Shown here: piece after piece, positions 10,215-19,624 of the stretch
Layout of the letters: the number at the start of each line of letters is the position of its first letter
Numbering within the stretch: position 1 is the stretch's first letter
DNA from: Bacteroidaceae bacterium
GTDB lineage: Bacteria > Bacteroidota > Bacteroidia > Bacteroidales > Bacteroidaceae
Length of the DNA: 64,000 bases
Direction of reading: 5' to 3'
Assembly: GCA_017379075.1 (NCBI GenBank)
Contig: JAFNXL010000027.1
Location: 1-64,000 of the forward strand
Notes under the pieces: generated by a model
Databases searched by the model: none
What the model saw: the letters and a program-made list of their open reading frames with translations, nothing else
What the model was told of the DNA's origin: nothing
Translations under genes and position numbers: made by a program

Positions 10215-11042
10215 TCACTTCGTTGTGGCTTGATGCATGAGGGTGGCCACCTCATCCGGATTGGCTCCATGTTTCAGGGCTTGTTTCAGGTCGGCCATGG
10301 CCTCCTTGCGTTCGTTCAGCTTCAGGCGGAAGGTGGCGCGTGCCAGATACACCTCGGCATCCTGTGGAGCCAGCAGAACGGCTTGGTCATAATCATGACG
10401 TGCCGGCTCGTACTGCTTGCGTTCCTCTTCCATTCCAGCCCTCACCAGATAGAGATGGCTGTGCCGTGGATAATGTTCTATCAGCCGGTTGATGCCCTCC
10501 ATGGCCTCTCTGGGCCGGCGTTCCTTGTTGTTGAGCAGCACAAGGCCCAGATGGGCGTTCTCGTGCATGGGGTCGAGCCTCAGTATGCGCTCATAGTCCT
10601 GCCGTGCCAGCGGATTCTTCCGTTGTCCGGCATAGGCGTATGCACGGAAGAAGAGGGCGTCAATGTGCTCTGCATCCTGTTCCAGCACGGAGGTATAGTC
10701 CGCAACGGCCTTTTCCTCGTTTCCCAACATCAGATAAAGCCCTGCCCTGCTCATGAGCAAGGCAGTGTCCCCTGGCATAACGTGCAGTCCCTTGCCATAA
10801 CTGTCCAGCGCAAGCTGATGCTCGCCCTCGCGTTCATAGATGCGTCCCAGATAGCGATGGACAATGGCGTTCGACTTCGATGCCGGACTCAGCCTCAGTG
10901 CCTGCTTGAATTGTGCCTTGGCCTGCTCCACACTGTCCGCAGCCAGACAGTCAATGGCCTTTCGCACACATTGCTGATACGTCTGGCCGTTGGAACAAAG
11001 CGCCACACAACACACGCAAAAGATAAGAATCTGCCTTTTCAT
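10215..11042 (-). CDS. exported TPR-repeat protein
   Basis: A protein of about 275 aa starting MKRQILIFCVCCVALCSNGQ, a signal peptide, followed by about seven tetratricopeptide repeats (for example AIVHRYLGRIYEREGEHQLALDSYGKGL and the next units). TPRs hold protein partners together; no catalytic domain is present and the partner is unknown. An in-frame ATG at 11078 would put the start inside the promoter repeat, so 11042 is chosen. The promoter's -7 element ends only about 5 bp before this ATG, so the mRNA may have almost no leader. Confidence 0.85.
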   Translation of the reverse strand: MKRQILIFCVCCVALCSNGQTYQQCVRKAIDCLAADSVEQAKAQFKQALRLSPASKSNAIVHRYLGRIYEREGEHQLALDSYGKGLHVMPGDTALLMSRAGLYLMLGNEEKAVADYTSVLEQDAEHIDALFFRAYAYAGQRKNPLARQDYERILRLDPMHENAHLGLVLLNNKERRPREAMEGINRLIEHYPRHSHLYLVRAGMEEERKQYEPARHDYDQAVLLAPQDAEVYLARATFRLKLNERKEAMADLKQALKHGANPDEVATLMHQATTK

Positions 11043-11047
11043 GCTGG

Positions 11048-11079
11048 CAAAGGTACGAATAAGCGAGCGAAATACCAAA
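11048..11079 (-). promoter_or_regulatory. Bacteroidetes-type promoter of the TPR gene, in a repeat
   Basis: Minus-strand TTTG (11076-11079), 20 nt, then TACCTTTG (11048-11055). It is part of a copy of the repeat also found at 3203. The start codon at 11042 lies right where transcription should begin, suggesting a leaderless or near-leaderless mRNA. A second copy of the same pair is at 11192-11223. Confidence 0.65.
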
Positions 11080-11262
11080 CTTGTTTGAGGATTTCAGAAC
11101 CGACGAACGAAACAAGAGCAGAGGATGCTTGCATCTTATGCCTTGTAAGGAGGAGGAAGACGAAGTCAACGAGAGTACTTTCGGCGACAGCCAAAGGTAC
11201 GAATAAGTGAGCGAAATACCAAACTCGTTTGGATTTTTCAGAGCGAGAGTGCCAATCATTAT

Positions 11263-11421
11263 GTCATGCTGAACTTGTTTCAGCATCTGTCCGCGGAGAA
11301 TGGATAGTGAAGGCTCGCAGTGAGATCCTGAAATTTGCGATTGAGCGAGAGCAGAGTCAAGCTTGCTTGAACTATGCCGAGCGTAAGCAAATTGAACGAA
11401 GTTAAATAAATTCAGCATGAC
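11263..11421. mobile_element. MITE-like element with 11-bp terminal inverted repeats
   Basis: GTCATGCTGAA at 11263-11273 is matched by its exact reverse complement TTCAGCATGAC at 11411-11421, enclosing about 137 bp with no gene. The ends resemble a widespread intergenic sequence of the 'GTCATGCTGAACTTGTTTCAGCATCT' type. Target-site duplications were not clear. Confidence 0.55.
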
Positions 11422-11714
11422 GGGTGGCATCAGTATGACGGGTGGCATCGGGATGGTGTTTTGCGTCTGCTTTTGTTTAACTTTTAACCATTTAACCTTT
11501 TAACCACCCTCCCCATGACACCATGGAAAAGGATGCAGGCAACCGATAAAGAAGTACATCCCCCATTAGTTTTTCTGCCGAATATTTGCCAGTTCATTTA
11601 AAAAAATGTTTCTTTGCATAGGAAAAAGGCAAACATGCCCCCATACATGACAAAGGCATAGGTGCCATGGCCCCATTCATCAACGGACAAAGATAACAAA
11701 AAAACACAACAATT

Positions 11715-13256
11715 ATGTTCAAAAAAATCAATTTCATGATGGCAGGCGCATGCCTGATGCTATTGCTTGCCTGTGGCACAAAGGGCAATCAGCCCCAGCC
11801 CAAACCCGCAGACTTGATTCCGGCTCCAGTTGAGCTAACCGTAAGCTCCGGAAGCGTTTGTTCCAACAAGTTGGCAAGCCTGCCCCAAAAGGTGAAAATA
11901 TCGAAAAAGGCTCTCCTTGACCGTTTGAACGGACAGAAGTTGACCGACTGGCAGCTCAAGTCGGCCTATTGGATGGAGATTGGCAAGCGCAAGGTGAAGA
12001 TTGAGGCTGCCCATGAGGAAGGTGTGTTCTATGCACAACAGTCGCTCAAGATGATGGCAGCACTGGACAGTGCCGTAACCTGCTGCACCATTCTGGACTG
12101 GCCAAGGTTCCAGTACCGTGGTGTCATGCTGGACGAGAGCCGCCACTATCAGGGAAAGGAATTCCTGCTGAAACAACTGGAGATGATGGCCCTGCTCAAG
12201 CTGAACCGCTTCCACTTCCATCTGGTGGACAATCCGGGATGGCGCATGCAGATTGACGCCTACCCGCGCCTCACACAGCTTACGGCATGGCGTCCTGTGC
12301 CCTATTTCTGGGATTGGGAGGTGAACGAGATTGGCGGAGACTTTGTGGAGGAGGGAACGCCCGATGCCTATGGCGGCTACTATACCAAAAAGGACATTGC
12401 AGAGATTCTGGCGTTTGCCGAAGAAAGACACATTGAGGTGATTCCCGAGATTGAAATGCCCGGGCACAACTATGAGACCCGTGCAGCCTATCCCGAACTG
12501 GCATGCAGCCTTCCCGATGGCGGACCAAGCAAGCGCGAGCTGTGCCCTGGAAAGGAAAGCACATACACGTTCCTGGAGAATGTCCTTCTGGAAGTCTTTG
12601 ACGTGTTCCCCAGCAAATATGTCCACATTGGCGGAGACGAAGCCGGAAAAAAGAGCTGGGAGACCTGTCCCGACTGTCAGGCTCGCATGAAGGCCGAAGG
12701 GCTAAAGAACGTGGAAGAGCTGCAGAGCTACATGATCCGACGCATGGAACGCTTTGCCCACGAGCACGGAAAGCGCATCATCGGTTGGGACGAAATTCTG
12801 GAAGGCGGACTGGCACCCGACGCCACCGTGATGTCATGGCGAGGAACCGAGGGCGGACTGAAGGCCGTCTCACAGGGACACGATGTCATCTTCACCCCCA
12901 CCCACTACTGCTATCTCGACTATCATCAGGACTCCACACAATACCGTCCCGTCGGCCGCCATGTGCCACTGGAGAAGGTCTATTCCTTCGACCCCATGGT
13001 GGAAGGCATCGCCGAGGCAGACGCCCATCATGTGCTGGGCGTACAGGGCAATCTGTGGACCGAATGGGTTATGGAACCATGGCATGCCGAAATGATGCTC
13101 TACCCCCGTGTGTTCGCCATTGCCGAAACGGGATGGACACCGGCAGAGAAGAAGAACTGGCCCGACTTTGAACGACGCTCATCAGCCTTCTCCACAGTTG
13201 CCCGCAACTGGGGCTACAATGTGTTTGTGAAGCCCATGACCAACGTTGGAGAGTGA
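11715..13256 (+). CDS. GH20 beta-N-acetylhexosaminidase lipoprotein
   Basis: A 513-aa exported enzyme releasing terminal beta-GlcNAc or GalNAc. Residues 1-20 are a lipoprotein signal with lipobox LLLAC and lipidated Cys near residue 20. A GH20b N-terminal domain precedes the catalytic barrel, which begins at FQYRGVMLDESRHY and continues through LNRFHFHLVDNPGWR and IPEIEMPGHN to HIGGDEAGKKSWE, whose adjacent Asp-Glu is the catalytic pair using substrate-assisted catalysis. Later substrate-site blocks WDEILEGG and the GNLWTEWV segment are intact. It is followed 48 bp later by a flavodoxin-like lipoprotein gene on the same strand. Confidence 0.94.
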   Translation: MFKKINFMMAGACLMLLLACGTKGNQPQPKPADLIPAPVELTVSSGSVCSNKLASLPQKVKISKKALLDRLNGQKLTDWQLKSAYWMEIGKRKVKIEAAHEEGVFYAQQSLKMMAALDSAVTCCTILDWPRFQYRGVMLDESRHYQGKEFLLKQLEMMALLKLNRFHFHLVDNPGWRMQIDAYPRLTQLTAWRPVPYFWDWEVNEIGGDFVEEGTPDAYGGYYTKKDIAEILAFAEERHIEVIPEIEMPGHNYETRAAYPELACSLPDGGPSKRELCPGKESTYTFLENVLLEVFDVFPSKYVHIGGDEAGKKSWETCPDCQARMKAEGLKNVEELQSYMIRRMERFAHEHGKRIIGWDEILEGGLAPDATVMSWRGTEGGLKAVSQGHDVIFTPTHYCYLDYHQDSTQYRPVGRHVPLEKVYSFDPMVEGIAEADAHHVLGVQGNLWTEWVMEPWHAEMMLYPRVFAIAETGWTPAEKKNWPDFERRSSAFSTVARNWGYNVFVKPMTNVGE

Positions 13257-13304
13257 CAAACAGACAAAAATAAAGAACAAGGAACAAAAAAGAACAAGAA
13301 CAAC

Positions 13305-14135
13305 ATGAAACATCCCTTTATAGCGGCAACACTGCTCGCAATGGCCTTTGCCTCCTGTGGCACAAAAGAAACAAAAGACACAGAGGGCACAGAGATACAA
13401 GAGACCAAGACCCTTGTGCTCTACTATTCGCTCACCGGCACAACGGAATCGGTGGCACAAGAGTTGCAGAAGGCGCTCAATGCCGACATGGAGTCCATTG
13501 AAATGGAGACCCCCTATACGGGTTCTTACGAAGAGGTGGTCAAACAAGTGGGCAAGGAACGTGAGGCTGGCGAACTGCCCAAGCTCCTCCCCCTGAATGC
13601 CGACCTCGCACAATATGACACCATCTTCCTGGGCTACCCCATCTGGTATGGCACATACGCACGCCCCATCTCCGCCCTGGTGGCAGAAAACGATTTCCAG
13701 GACAAGACGGTAGTCACCTTCTGCACCTTTGGCAGCGGAGGACTGGAAGCCGCCATACAAGACCTCCGCAAGGCCCTCCCCAAGGCTCAGGTGGCAGAAA
13801 CAGGATTCGGAATCCGCAACGCCCGCGTATCCTCCACAGCCGGAGAGCTGAACCGCTTCCTCGTGGAGAACGGCTACATTGAAGGCAACGTGGAGGCGCT
13901 GCCCGACTACTCTGAAATGCGTCCCGTAACGGAAGAGGAAAAGCAGATATTCGATGCCGCCTGCGGCAATTACCAGTTCCCCCTGGGCACACCCGTGCTG
14001 GCTGGCAAAAGAGGCACACCGGAAGGGGTGGACTACATCTATCAGGCGGACAACAACGGAACCCCAAGCACCATCTATGTAACCGTGGGCAACGCCCCCG
14101 ACGCCAAGCCCGAGTTCACACGGGTGGTGAGATAG
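13305..14135 (+). CDS. flavodoxin-like lipoprotein
   Basis: A 276-aa protein with a lipoprotein signal (lipobox FASC near residue 18). Residues ~35-190 form a flavodoxin-like domain: VLYYSLTGTTESVA is the FMN phosphate loop, FLGYPIWYGTYARPI the second FMN loop and TFCTFGSGG the third. The C-terminal ~80 residues are not recognised. Flavodoxin domains bind FMN for electron transfer; as an exported lipoprotein its partner is unknown. It probably shares a transcript with the upstream GH20 gene. Confidence 0.85.
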   Translation: MKHPFIAATLLAMAFASCGTKETKDTEGTEIQETKTLVLYYSLTGTTESVAQELQKALNADMESIEMETPYTGSYEEVVKQVGKEREAGELPKLLPLNADLAQYDTIFLGYPIWYGTYARPISALVAENDFQDKTVVTFCTFGSGGLEAAIQDLRKALPKAQVAETGFGIRNARVSSTAGELNRFLVENGYIEGNVEALPDYSEMRPVTEEEKQIFDAACGNYQFPLGTPVLAGKRGTPEGVDYIYQADNNGTPSTIYVTVGNAPDAKPEFTRVVR

Positions 14136-14447
14136 TGAGTGGGACACTCCCCCTGCCCCTCCCTCTATGGAGGGGAGTGATTAGCGATGAACTGAAAATC
14201 CGTCTGAAAGACGGGAAGCCCGAAGGGCGAATAGCCGCGGGTTCTTGAACCCGTGGAAAATGTAGCGAGATAATAAATCCGTCTGAAAGACGGGAACAAG
14301 CAGTAAGGGTTGCCGGTTCGCGTCTTTCAGACGCCCTCTATATGTGGACACAATATAATACCGAGGGCTTAAAAGCCCCCGGCTATTCATATTCCCGTCT
14401 TCCAGACGCCCAAAGCCCATCACTCATCACCCAAAAGCTCTTCTCGC
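14136..14447. repeat. cluster of intergenic palindromes
   Basis: This 312-bp spacer is packed with palindromes. A solo copy of the DUF559-element end lies at about 14145-14179 (CACTCCCCCTGCC ... GGAGGGGAGTG). The palindrome CCGTCTGAAAGACGG occurs at 14200-14215 and 14279-14294, with related forms at 14321-14333 and 14394-14407. Two other inverted repeats are at 14233-14256 (CCGCGGGTTC/GAACCCGTGG) and 14361-14382 (CCGAGGGCTT/AAGCCCCCGG). No gene was found; such repeats can be REP-like sequences or transcript hairpins. Confidence 0.75.
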
Positions 14448-14918
14448 ATGACAGAAAAGGAACGCATTATAAACTGTATGTCGCCCCTGGTGGCAGCCCT
14501 TGACAAGGCAGACCCCGAGTGGGCCATCTTCGGTTCGGCAGCCCTGGCACTCTGCGGAATGGACATGCCGGTGGCCGACATAGACATCATCCTCAGCCCT
14601 GAAGGAGCCGCACGCATGGAACAGGAATGGCTAAGGACAGGAATGGCACTCCCCCTTGACCAAGAGAGTGCCCCACAGAGCCAGTTCCGCTCCCACCTTG
14701 TCCGGAACAACTCCACCTCCATCATGGTAGAACTGAGCGGAGGGCTGGAAATCCGAACGGAAGAGGGCTGGATGCCCGTGCGCCCCAGGGAAGTGCTCAC
14801 CACCCCCACCGGCATCCGCCACTGCTCGCTCCCTGAGTGCAAACGCCTGCTCACCCTCTTCGGCAGACCCAAGGACCTCCACAGGCTCAGGCTTATTGAG
14901 AAATTTAATAAAACATAA
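14448..14918 (+). CDS. nucleotidyltransferase-fold protein
   Basis: A 156-aa protein with the signature of the DNA polymerase-beta-like nucleotidyltransferase fold: WAIFGSAALALCGM (the helical GS motif) followed by VADIDIIL, the D-x-D metal pair, at about residues 44-46. This resembles the small nucleotidyltransferases of toxin-antitoxin and defence systems (AbiEii or MNT-like). No HEPN or AbiEi-like partner is next to it; the downstream gene is a GH18-like enzyme. The function is therefore open. Confidence 0.7.
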   Translation: MTEKERIINCMSPLVAALDKADPEWAIFGSAALALCGMDMPVADIDIILSPEGAARMEQEWLRTGMALPLDQESAPQSQFRSHLVRNNSTSIMVELSGGLEIRTEEGWMPVRPREVLTTPTGIRHCSLPECKRLLTLFGRPKDLHRLRLIEKFNKT

Positions 14919-14942
14919 ACTCACAAAAAAAGTACAGAGAGT

Positions 14943-16313
14943 ATGAAGAAATATCTTACCCCATTGCTCATTTCATTGTTTGTCCTGCTGCCCGCACAGG
15001 AAGCCCACGCACAGGACAAGACCGTATCTGGTGTCTATGTGGGCGGACACATTCGCAGAGAGCGTCCGGGCACCATAACCAAACTGAAAGAATCCGGCTT
15101 CACCTATGCCATTCTGTTCAACGTACACGTTGATCCGGACGGTACGCTCAAGACCGACGGAGAAACCATCTGCAAGGATGGAAAGTACGTTTTCCAACAA
15201 ACACAGCCACACTATGTGGAAGACGTAAGAGCCCTGAAAACCGCCCCAACCGGCATCAGCCGACTGGAAATCTGCATCGGCGGATGGGGGAACGACTCGT
15301 ATGTAAACATAAAGAACCTCGTCAAGAGAGAGGGCACAGGCGAGAACAGCATCCTGTACCGCAACTTCAAGGCACTGATGGAAACCGTACCCGGAATAGA
15401 TGCAGTGAACAACGATGACGAACACAGCTATGACGTAACCACAGCCACCAAGTTCCACGTCATGATGTACGACCTTGGATACAAGACCACCCTTGCACCC
15501 TATACCAACAAAAGTTTCTGGACATCCCTGGCACAGAACATCAACAGACAACGTCCCGGAGCAGTGGACCGAGTGATGATACAATGCTATGACGGAGGTG
15601 CTGGAAACGATCCCAGAAACTGGAGTTTCCCAGGAATCACACGCCATGCCGGCCGCACCAATTACCAGACCAGCATGGAAGGCTCAATAGAACAGATGGA
15701 ACGCTGGCGCGACCAAAAGGCCGCCACCGGAGGCTTCGTTTGGGTGTACAACGACGAGACCTGGAGCCTGAACGCATGGGCATCGGCCATGAACCGCACA
15801 TTCGGAGCGCGCACGGTAGAGGAAAAGGACATAGCTGCCAAGGCATACAGCAAGCAAAAGTTCGACGGCTATTGCGTGAACCTGCCCGTGGGCACCCATA
15901 CCAAGGCCGACCTTGCCCTTTACGGCTTGCAGGCAAACGACCTGGAGTCCATAAAGATAATGGAAGGATACAGAGCCCGACTATACAAAAGTACAGACTG
16001 CACCAAATCATACCGTCAGACCAACAAGAGCGTAACCAACCTGGGCACCTATTGGCTCAATCAGGTAAGTTCCATTGTCATAGAACCCCTGGAGGACGGC
16101 ATCGACCAGACAGAGACCGGACTGAAGGTAACCCAAGGCTGTCTGTACATAGACAATGCCCAGGGCGAAACACTGGAGATATATACCCTCTCCGGACAAA
16201 AGGTACTGAGCTGTGCCATAAGAAGTTCCGCCCAGACCCTCTCCCTCTCTTCCCTTCCCCACGGAACTTATGTGGTCAAGGCAGGTCACCACACCACACG
16301 CATTGTCCGCTGA
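14943..16313 (+). CDS. GH18-like glycosidase with T9SS-type C-terminus
   Basis: A 456-aa exported protein (signal peptide ending EAHAQ). Residues ~25-320 resemble a GH18-type barrel: YAILFNVHVDPDG, LEICIGGWGN (the family S-x-G-G strand) and GIDAVNNDDEHSYD at the end of strand 4, where the family has D-G-x-D-x-D-x-E. Here the motif is altered but keeps Asp and Glu residues, so hydrolase activity or only glycan binding are both possible. The last ~80 residues (LEIYTLSGQKVLS ... TYVVKAGHHTTRIVR) are a type IX secretion sorting domain. Confidence 0.75.
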   Translation: MKKYLTPLLISLFVLLPAQEAHAQDKTVSGVYVGGHIRRERPGTITKLKESGFTYAILFNVHVDPDGTLKTDGETICKDGKYVFQQTQPHYVEDVRALKTAPTGISRLEICIGGWGNDSYVNIKNLVKREGTGENSILYRNFKALMETVPGIDAVNNDDEHSYDVTTATKFHVMMYDLGYKTTLAPYTNKSFWTSLAQNINRQRPGAVDRVMIQCYDGGAGNDPRNWSFPGITRHAGRTNYQTSMEGSIEQMERWRDQKAATGGFVWVYNDETWSLNAWASAMNRTFGARTVEEKDIAAKAYSKQKFDGYCVNLPVGTHTKADLALYGLQANDLESIKIMEGYRARLYKSTDCTKSYRQTNKSVTNLGTYWLNQVSSIVIEPLEDGIDQTETGLKVTQGCLYIDNAQGETLEIYTLSGQKVLSCAIRSSAQTLSLSSLPHGTYVVKAGHHTTRIVR

Positions 16314-16333
16314 TTATGATGCAGAAACGAGTA

Positions 16334-16597
16334 TCAACATACTTTTTCATTCCTGTCCCCCGACGGCAAAAAAACAATGCCAACGACCGCCAGCAGATAG
16401 CCCGACAGGCAGAGAAGGGGCGCCACAAGGGTGCGGCACACAGAGAAGATGCTGGGGCAAAAGCGGTGGGCATTGCTGCCCTCGCCCCCCATCAGCACAT
16501 AGCCGGCAATGATGAGGAGGATGGAGAGGGAGAGCAAAAGCAGTCCTTTGCGGGACATGGGAAAGGAGGGTTCAGAGGGGTTTGTTCTGTTCTGCAT
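16334..16597 (-). CDS. DUF3098 family two-helix membrane protein
   Basis: An 87-aa protein with two transmembrane helices. LLLLSLSILLIIAGYVLMGG, FCPSIFSVCRTLVAPLLCLSGYL and the short C-terminal tail match the Bacteroidetes DUF3098 family, whose function is unknown. In many Bacteroidetes it sits near cell-division or lipid genes. Here its start overlaps the 3' end of the DUF2723 gene by 26 bp, so the two are probably translated from one message. It converges on the GH18-like gene. Confidence 0.75.
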   Translation of the reverse strand: MQNRTNPSEPSFPMSRKGLLLLSLSILLIIAGYVLMGGEGSNAHRFCPSIFSVCRTLVAPLLCLSGYLLAVVGIVFLPSGDRNEKVC

Positions 16598-19500
16598 AAC
16601 GGATGAATTTTGGGGTGAATGATTGCATTAAGGATTGGCGCTGGTATTCTCCGGCAAGGGCAAGGGAGAGCTGCATGAGGCGCAAATGGCGATAGACGTT
16701 ATGGGAGGAGGATGCCTTGCGCTCCGGACTGAAGGTGTCCATCCATGAGAGCCACTGGTCCGACTGGCAGAGCAGGCCCTCCAGTATGGCATCGGCACGC
16801 TCCGTGCTGCCACCTGCATAGAAAGCACGGGCAAGGGACAAGGCCAGCTCGTTGTGCGGCACGCTGGCGTGGGGGAATTCCCTCTGCCACAGGACTGCCA
16901 CATCCATGGCACGCTTGTTGTCGCCCTTCTCCAGAAGTGCGTCAATGAGCCTTGCCATCACCCGTTCATGGGTATAGGCCAGATGGCGGACGTGCTCGTC
17001 GGCATAGACCGTGGGGTCTGAGAGGCCTCCATAGCGGAAAAGGTTCATGAAGCAACGGTACGTCTTGTCCACATCGATCTCCCCTTCGGTGGTCTGGGGC
17101 ACAATGCGATAGGCCAGCCCTTCCAGCACAAGATGGTTGCGCAACCATGAGACTTCGTCCGGACCCACAGAGACGGACAGATAGAGGGGGCGTGTCCACA
17201 TCGCATGGGAAAGCACTTCCAGCACAAAGAGATCGTTCTTGTACAACGCCTCCTTGTCCTTGAAGGAGAGGGTCATCTGCTGTGAGCCGTCGGCCGAGGT
17301 CAGTGTTACCGTGTCCGTGGGGATACATTGCATGTCGGGATTGTCGCTCAGTATCCAGTACCTTATCACGTTCTTCAGCTCAAAGGGGTCGTCGCCCAGC
17401 ATCTTCTTCATTTGCTCCGGATTCTCCCGAAAGAGCTTGCGGACGCTCTCCTTCAGTTCTGGACGGACGGGTATGCGTTCGCGCGTTCCCTCTTGATACT
17501 GACGTTTGTCCCATGTGAAAGGGAGGGCTGGCGACTGCCATGCCGGCTGCTTCATCTGGTCAATGTACCAGTCGGTCTGCGCATAAGAGAGATTGCAGAC
17601 GCGCGTGTCTGTGCGGAAGCCCTCCACATCATGATTGTACCACAGGGGGAAGGTGTCGTTGTCGCCATTGGTTAGGATGATGGGGCTGCCTTCCTGGGGC
17701 AGGCTTTGCAGATAGTTCTGTCCGTAGTCCCTACAGGTGTAGCGTCCGGAACGGTCATGGTCGTCCCAAGTCTGGCTTATCATCTGAAGAGGGACAAGCA
17801 GACAAAGCATCGAAGACAGCATCGCGCGCAAGCGGCCCTTCATGCGCAAGCGGGCAAAGAGCGAGTGCACAGCTGCCACTCCAAGCCCAATCCAGAGGGA
17901 GAAGGCATAGAAGGAACCGGCATAGGCATAATCGCGTTCGCGAACCTGATGGGGTGTCTGGTTCAGGTAAAGCACAATGGCAAGTCCGGTCATGAAGAAG
18001 AGGACAGAGACAATGCAGAACTGGTTGCGCCCAATTGTTCCCCTGCCCAACTGCCAATAAAGCCCCAGAAGGCCGAGCAGCAGGGGAAGGGCATAATAGA
18101 CATTGCGGCCGGGATTGTGTCTGAGCACATCGGGCATCTTTGAGGTGTCGCATCCCAGGAGCAGGTTGTCAATGAAGGAGATTCCCGTTATCCAGTTGCC
18201 ATGTTCTGCCTCTCCATGTCCCTGGATGTCGTTCTGCCTGCCCACAAAATTCCAGAGAAAATAGCGCCAATACATGAAGTTGACCTGATAGGAAAGGAAG
18301 AAGCGGATGTTCTCCACCATGGTGGGCATACCATCTTTCTTCTCCACTCCTCCCATCCAGTCCTCATATTGGTTCTGGAAGCGCTTGTCGTGCATTCGAG
18401 GGAACCACATGTTGTCGGCATAGCGATACTTGAGGTCGTGTCTGACCACATCGTAACGGCAGACGGTGGTGTCGGCCGACGGACGGTAGACGGGTCCTTC
18501 GTCATCCGACTTTGCCACCAGATAATCGCCCTTCTGCTCAAAGTCCAGCTTGCTGGTATATGCCGGTCCGTAAAGAAGAGGTTTGTCGCCATACTGCTCG
18601 CGCGCAAGATAGCTGCGGAGGGAGAACACGTTATCGGGAGCATTCTCGTTCATGGGAGGACGGGCACTGGCTCGGATAAGGATGACGCCATAGGTGCTGT
18701 ACCCCAGCAACAGCATGGAAAGGGATAGCAGGCACACGCGTGCCGCCCTATTGCGGCTATGCCAGATGCAGAGAGGAAGGCCAACAAGCAAAAGCAAGAC
18801 CAGACAAAGCAGACCGCTTTGGTAAGGGAGGGAGCAGACATTGACAAAGAACAACTCGAAAAGGCCTGCCAGCCAGACGACACCGGGAATGATGCCATAG
18901 AGCACCAAAGCCACAATGGCGGCACTGACGGCCAAAGCCAGCAGGATTCCGGCACGACTGACATTATGCCAACGCCTGAAATAAAAGACCAGCACCATGG
19001 CCGGAATGCACAGAAGATTGAGCAGATGCACGCCAATGGAAAGTCCGATCAGATAGGCAATGAGTATGAGCCAACGGCAGGAACGTGCGCAATCGGCCTC
19101 TTCCTCCCACTTCAGCATGAACCAGAAGACCACAGCCGTGAGAAAACTGGAATAGGCATAGACCTCGGCTTCGGTGGCGGAGAACCAGAAGGTGTCACTG
19201 AAGGCATAGGCCAACGCGCCCACCAGACCGCAGGATTCTATCAGAAGAACACGCTCACGAGTGTAGGTTCCGTCCGTCACAATCAGCTTGCGGGCAAAGT
19301 GTGTAATGGTCCAGAAGAGGAAAAGGATGCAGCCGGCACTGAGGAGGGCTGACATGAGATTGACCATAAGCGCCACTTGCGAGGGTGTGGCGGCAAGATG
19401 GGAGAACAGGTTGGCGGTAAGCATAAAGAAAGGCGCACCGGGGGGATGGCCAATCTCCAGCCTGTAGCCGGAAGCAATGAATTCGGGACAATCCCACAGG

Positions 19501-19601
19501 CTGGCTGTGGGTTCAACTGATGTGCCATACACCACCAAGGCTATGGCAAACGCAAGCCATCCCATGCAGATGTCAATGCGGTTGAATGTGTGTTGCTGCA
19601 T
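16572..19601 (-). CDS. DUF2723 large polytopic membrane protein
   Basis: A 1009-aa inner-membrane protein with about a dozen N-terminal transmembrane helices. The first loop (SLWDCPEFIASGYRLEIGHPPGAPFF) is the signature of DUF2723, a Bacteroidetes family related to GT-C glycosyltransferases (protein O-mannosyltransferase-like); the Asp/Glu in WDCPEF is the likely catalytic acidic residue. The C-terminal ~300 residues look soluble and probably periplasmic. It likely transfers a lipid-linked sugar to protein or lipid acceptors, which are unknown. A -7 element TACCTTTG lies at 19625-19632, about 24 bp before the ATG. Confidence 0.85.
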   Translation of the reverse strand: MQQHTFNRIDICMGWLAFAIALVVYGTSVEPTASLWDCPEFIASGYRLEIGHPPGAPFFMLTANLFSHLAATPSQVALMVNLMSALLSAGCILFLFWTITHFARKLIVTDGTYTRERVLLIESCGLVGALAYAFSDTFWFSATEAEVYAYSSFLTAVVFWFMLKWEEEADCARSCRWLILIAYLIGLSIGVHLLNLLCIPAMVLVFYFRRWHNVSRAGILLALAVSAAIVALVLYGIIPGVVWLAGLFELFFVNVCSLPYQSGLLCLVLLLLVGLPLCIWHSRNRAARVCLLSLSMLLLGYSTYGVILIRASARPPMNENAPDNVFSLRSYLAREQYGDKPLLYGPAYTSKLDFEQKGDYLVAKSDDEGPVYRPSADTTVCRYDVVRHDLKYRYADNMWFPRMHDKRFQNQYEDWMGGVEKKDGMPTMVENIRFFLSYQVNFMYWRYFLWNFVGRQNDIQGHGEAEHGNWITGISFIDNLLLGCDTSKMPDVLRHNPGRNVYYALPLLLGLLGLYWQLGRGTIGRNQFCIVSVLFFMTGLAIVLYLNQTPHQVRERDYAYAGSFYAFSLWIGLGVAAVHSLFARLRMKGRLRAMLSSMLCLLVPLQMISQTWDDHDRSGRYTCRDYGQNYLQSLPQEGSPIILTNGDNDTFPLWYNHDVEGFRTDTRVCNLSYAQTDWYIDQMKQPAWQSPALPFTWDKRQYQEGTRERIPVRPELKESVRKLFRENPEQMKKMLGDDPFELKNVIRYWILSDNPDMQCIPTDTVTLTSADGSQQMTLSFKDKEALYKNDLFVLEVLSHAMWTRPLYLSVSVGPDEVSWLRNHLVLEGLAYRIVPQTTEGEIDVDKTYRCFMNLFRYGGLSDPTVYADEHVRHLAYTHERVMARLIDALLEKGDNKRAMDVAVLWQREFPHASVPHNELALSLARAFYAGGSTERADAILEGLLCQSDQWLSWMDTFSPERKASSSHNVYRHLRLMQLSLALAGEYQRQSLMQSFTPKFIRYAEQNKPL

Positions 19602-19624
19602 ATGATACCGATTAGAATTTTCGG

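Larger units (their letters stand above)
11043..11714. other. gene-free spacer with promoter repeats and a MITE-like element
   Basis: This 672-bp spacer separates the divergent TPR and GH20 genes. It holds two copies of the promoter-bearing repeat (11048 and 11192, 144 bp apart, roughly two unit lengths), a small element with 11-bp terminal inverted repeats (11263-11421), and a short direct repeat of ATGACGGGTGGCATC (about 11417-11455). The last ~250 bp before GH20 is AT-rich and should hold the GH20 promoter, but I could not place one with confidence. Open frames in it are repeat translations, not genes. Confidence 0.75.

Noticed and set aside
10951-11448. A 165-codon minus-strand frame upstream of the TPR gene
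   Set aside because: It is made mostly of the promoter repeats and the MITE-like element.
15740-16606. A 288-codon plus-strand frame overlapping the GH18-like gene
   Set aside because: It is a shifted-frame shadow of the GH18-like gene, running past its end into the DUF3098 region. No family match.
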